Source: Anaeramoeba flamelloides (taxonomy: Eukaryota; Metamonada; Anaeramoebidae). From it: a DNA stretch of 64,000 nucleotides. The notes beneath the pieces were generated by a model. The model saw nothing but the letters and a program-made list of their open reading frames with translations, was not told where the DNA came from and did no database searches. Positions 45,461 to 55,193 of the stretch are shown here, one piece after another. The position numbers and the translations under genes are program-made. Location of the stretch: positions 7,874,001 through 7,938,000 of the forward strand of contig JANTQA010000026.1 of assembly GCA_027625915.1 (NCBI GenBank), written 5' to 3'. Position 1 is the first letter of the stretch. Every line of letters starts with the position of its first letter.

Positions 45461-45893
45461 ATAGCCGAAAAAATTCCTTCATTTTATTTTTCGTTAAAGC
45501 CCCGAACTTGAATAGATACAGGATAAAAGTTCAAGTTCATTTTCAAAATATTTTTTTCATATGAATTGAGTTTGTCAAGAAATAGGTGGTAATTTGTGCT
45601 CTCATTTTATTTGTTGTAACTTTTTTATTAGATCTCTTTTTGGGTATTCTTTGGTAAGAACCAAAATCTTAAAACAAAAGTTGGACTCAACATCTGAAAA
45701 AAGATAATCTTCTAAAAATATATCAAATTTCAATAGCAAATACCTATTGCCCTTAGAGAATCTATTTTTTTATTTCTTAAGTGATCTCTTGATAACAAAC
45801 ATAGAGTATTTCAAAATTTGTGAATAGGACCTGTACATTTTGATATTTCATTTTTTTTTTTCCTTATCAAAACTTTTCAAAAGATAGGCCTTA

Positions 45894-47037
45894 ATGTCAA
45901 GCACTTCAAGCGAGGATTATCAAGAAAACAGTTCTTCAAATGAAGAAATGTCGAATAATTCTTCTGAGGGTGAAGAAAAACTTTCCAAAAGAGAAGAAAG
46001 AAGTTTAAAACAACGAAAAATGAAGAGAACCAAACAAAAGGTACTCTTCTTACCTTCAAGAGGAATTACAACAAGGCAAAGACACTTGATGAAAGATTTA
46101 ATTTCCTTAATACCACATTACAAAAAGGATTCCAAGTTAAAAGCAAAAAATAAATTAAAGATGATAAACGAGATCTGTCAGATCAATTCTTGCAACAACT
46201 GTTTATTTTTTGAATCAAGGAAAAATAATGAACTTTACTTATGGGCTGCTAAAGTACCAAGAGGCCCTTCAATTAGGTTTCATGTTTTAAATAGTATGTA
46301 TCTTTTTCGATCACTTTCTTTCTTCATTAATTTTTTTTTTCTTTTTTTTATTTATTTAAAGCTCAAAAAAATTACGTAACAATTTTTATTTTTTTTTTTT
46401 GATTTCAATTTGTTCCAGAATATTTTTGAATGCTTTTACTTCTTAAAATCCAAAATTATGGTTTTCTCATCTTTAACCAATACTGTTTTACTAACCTCTC
46501 TTTTCTAACCTAACTTGACATAAAACAGTTCACACGATGAGTGAATTAAATATGATTGGAAATTGTTTGAATGGATCAAGACCAATTTTAACTTTTGATA
46601 AGGCCTTTGATTCGCAACCACACTACAAACTCGCCAAGGAATTGTTTTGTCAAATTTTTGCAACACCTAAAAGACACCCGTGTTCGAAGCCCTTTGTTGA
46701 TCACACTCTCAGCTTTACATTAATTAATGATAAAATATGGTTTCGAAATTACCAAATCATTTGGAAAGATCCTAAAGTTAAAGACAGCGAAACACGCTTG
46801 GTGGAAATTGGCCCAAGGTTTGTCTTAAAAATGGTTCGAATTATGGCAGGCAGCTTTAGTGGGGTTACCATTTATAAAGACGGCGCTTGGGTTTCTCCAA
46901 ACGAAAAAAGAATCCAATTGAAAAAAGAAAAACAACAAAAATACCAAAAGAAATTATTAGAAAGACAAAAGCAAAGAAAGAGAAAAACCAAAAACATCCT
47001 TCCTAAAAATGAATTACAAGATGTGTTTAAAGATTAA
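45894..47037 (+). CDS. BRX1: Ribosome biogenesis protein BRX1 (two exons)
   Basis: Exons 45894-46293 and 46529-47037 join to a 302-residue Brix-domain protein of the BRX1 family, a nucleolar factor for 60S subunit assembly. Exon 1 has 'FLPSRGITTRQRHLMKDLISLIPHYKKDSK' split here as FLPSRGITTRQRHLMKDL and ISLIPHYKKDSK, matching human FSSRGINFRTRHLMQDL and RMLMPHSKADTK, then INEICQINSCNNCLFFES. Exon 2 has MIGNCLNGSRPILTFD, HPCSKPFVDHTLSFTL, DKIWFRNYQI and LVEIGPRFVLKMVRI, all near-identical to animal BRX1. The junction codon A|TT gives 'LN-IHT-MSEL', as in human 'QNIHTLAEL'. The N-terminal 45 residues are Ser/Glu-rich and the C-terminal 35 Lys/Gln-rich, usual for the family. The ATG at 45894 is the first in frame. 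The product is near the usual length (about 290-350). Confidence 0.96.
46294..46528 (+). other. BRX1 intron (235 bp)
   Basis: The donor is GTATGTATC at 46294 and the acceptor AAAACAG ends at 46528. Candidate branch sites TTTTACTAAC and TTCTAACCTAAC lie within the last 50 bases. The boundaries are fixed by the conserved protein on both sides. This defines the GTATGT...ACAG type used to place other splice sites in this window. Confidence 0.93.
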
Positions 47038-49952
47038 TCTGAACTTTTTTTTTTTTTTTTTTCAAAAGTAATTAAAATGGTGTAAATGTCTTTTGAATTT
47101 ATTCGAGAGATAATTGATTTTTTTTATATACTTTTATAAATAAAAAGATTGATAATTTAATTTTATTTTTTTATTTTTTAATTTGCCCTGAGAGTGGAAA
47201 TCGAAACATATTTTTCGTTCAAATTATTGTGATCTTTTGGTAAAATTCATTCTTTGAAAAAATTTTCGGATCCATTCTCGAAAAAGTAATACTCAAGATA
47301 CCTTTTCAAAGTACTTTATTTGTAAAAAGAATTATCGGGGTATTAGGTAATATAATAAAGGTGGTGCTAATAAGTTTTATTTTTTTTTTTTTAATTAACA
47401 TTAATTTTAATCTAGACAATTGAAAAAAATCCACGAAATGAAAAAAATCCCTTACACGATTTTAAAATGTGAATATGAAAAAAACCTATTTTGTAATTAA
47501 TTTTATTTTCAATCAAATCCTTTTTTTATAAATACTGATAATTTCTAATAAATATCTGAAAATTTTTACTTCATTTTCCATTTTCAATTTTTTTTACACA
47601 AGCTTTGAAGAAAGAATTTTATTAGTTCAAATGTTAAAAAACTTTTTTAAATTGGTTCTGTTTCAAACGTTTCTTTCTCTTAAGTTGTTTTAAAAGTTGA
47701 GATATGAGATTATAAAATGGGAAATTGAACTAAAAATTTTATTAAATATATTTGAATTTATCAGTAACCAATTTTTTTATTAACCTAGTAATAAACCTAC
47801 CTAAAGTTTTTTAAAGAAGGGTGTCTCAAGAATACTCGTTTAATTGAATGATATCATAAAAAGAATTAACAAATTTGAAAAACAATCGATTTTTATGGAG
47901 TTGTGCTAGAGTTTGTGAAATGATAATTCTGATTCTTGTTTTTTGATTAATTGGATTGCCCTTTGAACAAGTGTAATTTAAATAGCCATTATTCTATTAA
48001 GTGGATGAGTTATGATTTTTGGGGTTTATTTCTTAAAAAATGAATTCGAGTAAAAATAAAAGAAATTACAAAACAAATTTTTTTAATATACTAATTTAAA
48101 ATCGCCTAAGGGATTTTTTTCACTTCTATTATTATATTAATTATTTAAAATGAAAAAACTTATCAATAAAAATGAGAAAATTATAAAAATTTGGCTATAA
48201 ATTGCATGAATAATTTAAAATTTACTCGAAATATCAAAGAATTTGCCTTCAAAATTGGTTTTCTATTAGGATATGCTATTAGGTAGTGTATTGGAATTTT
48301 ACATCATGATAAGAAGGAAAAAACGTAAGGATTGTGTTTTGAAACACGGATTATAGTCGTTTGGAACACATTGTTTTGATCAATGTAAACACATTAATGG
48401 TTGATCACATACGATTTTTTTTTGGTAATGTGGATGTTTCTTTGGTTGCTCACTTCATTAAAAATTAGTTGAAAAAATAGTTATATGATGAATTATATTC
48501 TTCTTTTACTAGGCTCTTTTCACAAGCAGAGTTGTTATGGGTATTATGGTTTTAAATTTTCAAATCCTATTCATTCTTAATTTTTTTTTTTTGGTTCGTT
48601 TGTTTGATTTTAATTTTTCAAAAAAAGTTGATTGTCCGTAGTTCGTCAATTAACATTAAGAAGTATGTACTTTTTACCATTTTGAAATTTTTTAATTGTG
48701 TAAACATTACTGAAAAAATATTTTTTGAGTGCAACCAGATATTGAAAATTTGAAATCAATACACCATTTGATGCTCTGTTTGTGAAAATAAAAAGAACTA
48801 GAGTGATTCGGAGTTAAACCTTTCATTTTTCGAGTTTTTGAACATTTTTTTTTGATTAAATTTTGGGTTTTTTAGTAAATTGGGTTTTCGATCTAGGTAT
48901 GTTTTTATATGAATGGGATTGATAAATAGTAAATAAAAAAAAATACCTGAAAAGGTGTCTTTGAAACAAATATTTTCTTTTAAATGACCAAAAATAAAAG
49001 ATCAACGTTCCAAATACATTTGTTGAAATTAATAAACAAAAAAACAATATAGGTCTATTTTCGAAGATTTTTTTTCTTTCTCTTTTTAATTTGTATGATC
49101 TAAACAATTTGTAAGCTTGAGTTTCTCGCTGCACAACTATTTATTATTGATGTACAAAATATTATTACAAAATTCTGCTTTCAAAATTCTTTTTTCAAAT
49201 ATTTATATGAAAAAAAACTAAAATAAAGAATACTATTTCAAAAATTAAAATATAGGGGTTGAATTCTTGGAATCAAAAAATAGTTACAAAAGATTCAACC
49301 CAAAATTAAAGAAAATTTTTTAAAAAAACATTGAAATCAGATTCAGAATTATTTTGAGTTCTCATTTTAATAGAAAATAATTAATTATAAAATCGATGTA
49401 ATAAGTCCAATAAATTATTATTTATGAAGATAAATTTAATAAATATCCTATTTTTAGGAACTTAATCAAGAATTAAATATGTTGTATGAAAATAGGATTT
49501 TTTATTTTATTTTTTATTTTCTTTAGAAATAAAAAGTAATTTGTTTTTCAATGTTTTTATAGAAAAAAGTACTTCGATGTAGAATTTTAAATAATACCAA
49601 ATAATGAAGATGTAATTATCATATGTTACACATTTGAGCTAGAAATAATTGTTTTTTATTTAATTATTTTTATTTTTATTGATGTTTTCATTTTTTTGAT
49701 TAATATTTTTTAATTGGTATCATGAATTTATGATACTATGTTTATATTTCACTTATGTATTTATTATAATATTGATATAGTTGATTTGAAAGGAGATTTT
49801 GTTTGTTATGTTTCACAAAGATTGTGGCTCGAAAAATTTGGTGATTGATTTAACTCCCTTAAATTGATAATAAAAATTATTATAAAAAAAGAAGAAAAAT
49901 ACCATTAAATAGATAATTAAATATATTTTTTCAGGCTAATTTTGAACATTTA
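47038..49952. other. Intergenic region with one family P element
   Basis: A T-run follows the BRX1 stop at about 47046-47062. Family P copy 3 lies at 47435-48127; directly after it, 48120-48330 resembles 14440-14740 (for example the TTTGCCTTCAAAATTGGTTT block against TTTACTTTCAAAATTGATTT). From 48.4 to 49.95 kb nothing else was recognised; a 92-codon minus-strand frame at 48856-49134 has no visible domain. Confidence 0.5.
47435..48127. mobile_element. Family P inverted-repeat element (copy 3)
   Basis: The left end GAAATGAAAAAAATCCCTTA, then CACGATTTTAAAATGTGAAT, is matched by the right end AATCGCCTAAGGGATTTTTT followed by TCACTTC in reverse complement. An internal block AATAAACCTACCTAAAG near 47790 is the inverse of CTTTAGGTAGGTTTATT in copy 1 (about 16355). 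It is longer than copies 1 and 2. Confidence 0.65.
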
Positions 49953-50024
49953 GCTTCGCTAGCTCAGTCGGCAGAGCGTCAGGCTTTTAACCTGAATGTC
50001 GCGGGTTCGAGCCCCGCGCGGAGC
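49953..50024 (+). tRNA. tRNA-Lys(UUU)
   Basis: A 72-base cloverleaf is complete: acceptor stem GCTTCGC/GCGGAGC, D arm GCTC/GAGC, anticodon arm TCAGG/CCTGA around loop CTTTTAA (anticodon TTT, Lys), variable loop ATGTC, and T arm GCGGG/CCCGC around TTCGAGC. The internal A box (TAGCTCAGTCGG) and B box (GGTTCGAGCCC) of RNA polymerase III promoters are intact. There is no intron. A T-run at 50025-50033 follows at once and serves as terminator; its first T would be the discriminator base, and CCA is not encoded. Confidence 0.96.
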
Positions 50025-51178
50025 TTTTTTTTTACATTTTTTTTGACTCTCTTTTAACTTTTTATTATCTTCAAGTGTTGTCCTTTCGAATGAGCTAAAA
50101 AACTTTCTTACAAACTTTCTTTTTTGTGAAGAAACAGTCGATAAAAAAAATTATTTACAACATTTTAACATAAAAATTTTTCGAATTTTTTTGCACTAAT
50201 AAAAATAAAAAATCGACTTTTAATTCTAAAAATTAATCTTTGTAACTTGATTTTTATAAGTAGAATATTATTTATTTTTGAAAATTTTTTTTTGGATTTA
50301 ATTTATGATTAAATTTCAAAAAAAAAAATCAAAAAAAAATCAACAAGAATTTAACTTCAATTTTCTATTTCCAAGCGACTGTTTTTGTTTTAATAAAAAA
50401 AACTATTTGGTTCTTCAGGAATCAAAATCATTTTAATTGATATTTATTAAATAAATCAATTAAGAAATTTCCAAATTTCAAGCTCGATCAGTATTACTTT
50501 TCTGACGATACTAATGTTTATTCACTTTACATGAGTCTGAGTCAAGAGATCTTGTAAAAGGTACAAGTAATTTGGCTTGAAGTTGTTTCTTACTCAAGGA
50601 GTAACTTACCACTACGGATATATCATATCTTTGCACTTTTTTAGTTGATAAAATTGAAAAATTACGAACAAAATTCATTGCTATCCACACGTTTCAAAGA
50701 ATTTACTAAACAAAAACAAAAAATCCACAGGATCTCATTGGTAAAAATTCCAATACACAAAAAATAGAAATTAAAGCTGGATTCTTCATGGCAAAAAATA
50801 CAAGTACACAAAAAAGTTTCTAAGCTTTTAAATTGCAAAAATTAAAAAAAAAATAAAAAAACTAATAAAGGATCCAAAAGTTCAAAAAATACAATCATTC
50901 AAAAGAACTTAATTTCTATTGATCTCAATCAAAAAACCCAAACAATAACATTAGTAGTTCGTGGATCTAATTGGTAAAAAATTCAAATACCTAAAAAAGT
51001 CTCAAAATATTTGATTTTGAATATTATCAACCGAAAAGACTCCATAACTTTATTAGCTCGAGGGGAAAATAAAAGTATATGGAAATCTTTAAAAAAAATT
51101 CTAAATAAACATTTAGGAATTAGAAGAGTGCTGTGGAGTGCCCCCAAGTTTCATAAAGCGCCGTCAAGTGCCTACGTT

Positions 51179-51246
51179 TTCCAGAATTCAAGAGAATAGA
51201 GAAAAATCAAAGATTTTATTCAATTCTTGAAAATTCTGGAAAACCC
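51179..51246. repeat. Hairpin repeat, family H (copy 2)
   Basis: TTCCAGAATTCAAGAGAATA is mirrored by ATTCTTGAAAATTCTGGAAA. It is preceded by AAGTGCC-like steps (about 51128-51175) and followed by CCCTAAC and a T-rich stretch, as in the copies at 53157 and 53412. Confidence 0.7.
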
Positions 51247-51924
51247 TAACAACAATTTTTTTAATTTTAGTAATTAATCGAAAATTTCAAAAATTTTCTT
51301 TTTATTTCTCAAATTAATAAAAAAAAAAAACTAACAGTAAACAGAAGATATTCAAAAATCCTCCCTTAAACAATAAAAAAAAAAAAGGTTTCAAAATATT
51401 TAAATGGTAAAAAATAAAAATAAAAAAAAAAAAAAATTCTTCAGATATTCAATTTTAAAATTACATTTATCAAAAAAAAAACAAAGTAGGACAATATTAT
51501 CAAATAAAAAAGGATAATTAAAATTCGAGAGGATCCTCAATTACATATAAATCTATGGTAGAAAAATAAAGTTTCAAAGTCTTCTTAATTCCAAAAAAAA
51601 ATAATTGTTTACAAAACAATTACTTATCTCTTTATTTAAATTTCCAAAAACTTAAATTTCTTCAATTTGAAACAAATTTTTATCTAAGAGAATTAAATCA
51701 ATTAAATTAATTTAATCAAATTTGTAGTTTGATCCTAACCTTCTTCGTTCTAAACAATGTAAGGATTTTGTGTATTCCTTTTATAATAATAAAAATTTTT
51801 AGTTTAGTAGAAAATTATAAAAAAATAACATCTTCAAGATCTCAAAAAACGCCAAAGAGCATTAATATGATCCAAAACTTATTTGTTTCGAAAATGGATA
51901 TCATAATCATTTTAGTTTTTGAAT

Positions 51925-52624
51925 TAAACTCTGTTTCAGTCAAAGGTTGCTAACATTTTTTTCAAATATCAATTATTTTATATAATTGGCCTTTGAAGTA
52001 AAAATAAGAAATAAGCAGAATAATATAAAACAAAGAATTATTGATATATGTCTGAAATAAAACTAATTAATCAATAAAATTTCTTAAAAATTAAAAAACT
52101 CGAATTCTCAGGGATCCATTGAGAAAAAACAACAAAGTTTGTTTTGATCTTCTACTGGTATTTGAATAATGAATAGAAAACAATTTTCACTTCATTTTTC
52201 ATATTTTTCTTTTAGAAATCAAGTCCCCAAATAAAACATGTTGGTATTTTTGGTCTTTATTTGAAAAAGGAAATGAAACTGAAGTGAAAATTTTTCACAT
52301 TTATTAAACAAATATCAGGATCAAAGATTGAATAAAATTCCAATAGAAACCTATATGATTTCTCAACAATCTTTTACATGGTATCAATAACCTGATAATT
52401 ACACATTTTTAACACATGACTATTGATCTTGCAATTAAAAAATTTTTTTGTAACTGAATTAGGTTTCAAAAAAAAAATCGAAAAAAAAAACACCAAAATG
52501 TGCAAAAATGATATAAATTTTGAAAATTTCCAAAATAAAATTTTTCTTGAAATATTTATTCAAACCCTTTAAACACATGTATTTCAACCATTATAAACGG
52601 ACCATTTGACTAAAAAATAGTTTA
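51925..52624 (+). mobile_element. Family T MITE-like element (copy 3)
   Basis: It starts TAAACTCTGTTTCAGTCAAA and ends CATTTGACTAAAAAATAGTT plus TA at 52624, imperfect inverted repeats of about 25 bp. It is about 700 bp long, matches copies 2 and 4 over its length, and has no coding frame. It abuts the A-rich (minus-strand) tail of the LINE remains. Confidence 0.8.
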
Positions 52625-52659
52625 GTTACCCCCCTTTTTTGCCCTTTTTTCAAAAATTT

Positions 52660-54640
52660 TCTATTTTTTTTTTTTATTATTGAAAAAGTGTAAATTATAC
52701 TATAGTTACACTTATACTTAAACTCACTTTCAGAAATTTAAGCCAAAACTCATAGATTCCATGATTATTAATTAATGAGAATAATTTCAAACCATTCACA
52801 GTTGACAATCAATTCCTTAGGATTAATTTCTTTTAATTTATTAAGAACAATTAATCTATTTTTTTTTTCATAAGGGGGGCATACCCATTAAAAATGATTA
52901 ATATTTTCTATTATTTCTTTGTGTTCATATTTTAGACATTATCGACAAAATTTATTTGAGTTTTTTTATCTATTGTATAATAATATCTATTTAGGCATTA
53001 GTAAATGTTCTGAATTTTATGGTTGTTGAGCTTGATGTATAACTTAAATATTTTTGAGTTTTGAATAAAGAGTTTTGATATATTATTATTGTGAAATATG
53101 TCTGTGGGTGTTTTTAAGTGTCGCCAAGTGCCGTAGAGTGCCTTCGAGTGCCTAGGTTTTCCTGAATTCAAAATAATACAGAAAAATCATTGATTTTACT
53201 CAATTCTTTTAAATTCTGGAAAACCTAATGGTGGTTTTTTTTAATTTTCGAAATAAATACAATATTTTTGAAATTTTCTCTTTATTTCTAAAATTAAAAA
53301 AAAGTGAATAGTAATTTTCAAAAAAATACAAGAACAGAGTAAAATCAATGTTTTTAGTCAATTCTTTTGAATTTTGGAAAACCTAACAAAAAGTGTCACC
53401 AAGTACCTGGCTTTTCCAGGATTCAAAAGAATATAGTAAAATCAAATATTTAACTCAATTCTTCTGAATTCTTGAAAAAGCTAACTTCGATTTTTTTCAA
53501 TTCAAGAAATAAACTGAAATTTTCTCAAATTATCTTTTCATTTCTCGAATTGAAAAAAAACTAACAGCATTTCCAGCTCTAGGAATTCAATAATTTATTA
53601 AATGTATATTTATAAATTTCTTCTTTTAATTCAATTAAATCTTTTGAATTCCAATTGATTTTATTATTTATTCGTTGGTTAAATTTTATTAATTTTTCCA
53701 AATAAGGGAGAGATATTTTTTTTTAATTTATTTTTGAATCTAAATTTCTTTTGATTGATGAAATTATCATATTTTCAATTTTGAATTCTGTTTTGTAAAT
53801 AAGAATTAGTGTATTTCTGTATTTCAGTAATACATGAATTAATCCAAGAATTTAAATAATTTAAAGTTTTTATTTCATAATTATATATTCCTACCAATGT
53901 GTCAACTGGCTTAATATAAAAGAATTAAATAATTTTATTTTCAAGTTATTGATAATAGAATTATTGTTAAATAATTGTTTAGAGTCATTAAACGTCTATT
54001 TTGATATTTTTTAAATTATATACCATACAGAGAATTTCATCTAAATAAATACCTAAATATTTATTATTTTTAAATCTTTTAAAACAACTGTTTTATCTTT
54101 ATTAGGTTTTAACCCAAATTGGATAATAATTTTAGATATAGAATTTAATTTTTGATTTAAATAATTTTTATTTCCTTTTATAATTAATTAATCAGCAAAT
54201 ATTTGCCAATGGTACGATTTTCAATAAAAGAAAAGGTAAAATTAGAGCAAATAAAATAGGAGATAATGGATCTCCTTGGAATATACCAAGTCCTTTACCT
54301 GTAAAAATATTTTAAAAAAAAATTTTTGAATAATTTTATTTAAAATAAATTTTTTTATTGTTTTTCTAATTATTTTAAAATTGATAGAGTCAATGAATTT
54401 TGTCATACCAATCATTATAATATATATTTTATCATTTTCATTTTTATTATTTGATTTTGTTTTATTATCAGTATTTAAGAAATTTAGACTAAAATTCAAG
54501 TATCATATTTTTTTCGAAACTCAAATTGAAATTTATGAATAAATTCAAAAAAAGGTTCAATTAGTTAGGATAGCATTTTTAGAAATAATCTTGGTTAGCT
54601 TTGATTTTTAGAAATCGATCTTATATTTAAATTCACCCCT
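52660..54640 (-). mobile_element. Decayed LINE (non-LTR retrotransposon) fragment
   Basis: The minus strand at about 54230-54295 encodes 'GIFQGDPLSPILFALIL', the QGDPLSPxLF box of LINE-type reverse transcriptases. Upstream 'FIDSINFKIIRKTIKKFI' (about 54340-54400) fits the region after motif A. Downstream near 54060-54160 'LNSISKIIIQFGLKPNKDKT' and a KYLGIYLDE-like stretch fit the later palm. At about 52840-52940 a Cys/His cluster followed by PPYEKKNRLIVLNKLKEINP resembles the C-terminal zinc-knuckle region of LINE proteins. A run of A (minus strand) near 52660-52675 looks like the 3' tail. Multiple stops and frame changes make it non-functional. Family H hairpins at 53115-53480 sit inside it. 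The 5' half is missing. Confidence 0.8.
53115..53480. repeat. Cluster of family H hairpins with AAGTGCC decamers
   Basis: Two clear hairpins (53157-53225 and 53412-53478) and a partial one (53340-53392) each contain a GAATTCAAAAnAATA arm and its complement around GTAAAATCA...TGATTTTACT. The first is preceded by four roughly 10-bp steps ending AAGTGCC or GAGTGCC (about 53116-53155). The cluster interrupts the LINE remains. Confidence 0.7.
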
Positions 54641-55193
54641 TCAAATTTTACTCTTTTTTAATTGTTGGTTTCTCAATAATTCACTGTCCGTCAGATACCT
54701 ATTTTTTTTAAATGGAAATCGGAATCAATAAAATAGGAAGGAATGTTTTTCGTTTCCATATATTTTTTTTGTAATTGAAATGACTTTAAACTTCCGAATA
54801 GTCGGTAAAATAAAAACAAAAACGAAGGGTTTAAGTATCCTTTAAATAACAAAATAAAAAGATCAAAAAGCTTCAGTTGATTTCCAAAATCACACCGATC
54901 AAAAATTAAAATAAAGAACATCAAATCCCCCAATTCTAAAAAGACAAATGAATAATTTAAACTATTTTCAGAATGAAAAATTTGAAATGTTACAGATTTA
55001 TTAAAATCTATTTTAGGAAAGCTGAAGGAAATTTTTGTACCATTTATTTTGAAACAAATTGAACAAACAATTGTAAATTATTAATTAAACAAAGAACAAT
55101 TATTCTGAACAAAATCAAATTCCAAAAAACTACGTTAAGGAATGATTCATTTTTTTCAAAATTACAAAAAAATAATAACGTAAACACAAAAAG

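Larger units (their letters stand above)
39928..45893. other. 6-kb intergenic region with repeats
   Basis: (AT)n tracts lie at about 40173-40198 and 40673-40702. From 40.7 to 42.2 kb nothing was recognised. An inverted partial copy of R1 (42290-42870), a 1-kb palindrome (43430-44445) and a full R1 copy (44353-45460) fill much of the rest. About 430 bp without recognised content precede BRX1. Small frames, such as one of 62 codons at 42670, fall inside repeats. Confidence 0.55.
50025..55193. other. Intergenic region with MITE-like element, hairpins and LINE remains
   Basis: The first kilobase after the tRNA has no recognised content. A hairpin of family H lies at 51179-51246, a family T element at 51925-52624 and a decayed LINE at about 52660-54640 with hairpins inside it. 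The last 550 bp (54641-55193) precede the importin gene and should hold its promoter, but no motif was fixed. Confidence 0.55.

Noticed and set aside
50700-51120. Loose repeats of 'AAAAATTCCAATACACAAAAAA'-type steps as a possible CRISPR-like array
   Set aside because: Units are irregular in sequence and spacing, and the host is eukaryotic.
54691-54933. 80-codon minus-strand frame as the 5' part of the LINE
   Set aside because: No reverse transcriptase or endonuclease motif is visible and it lies in the likely promoter region of the importin gene.
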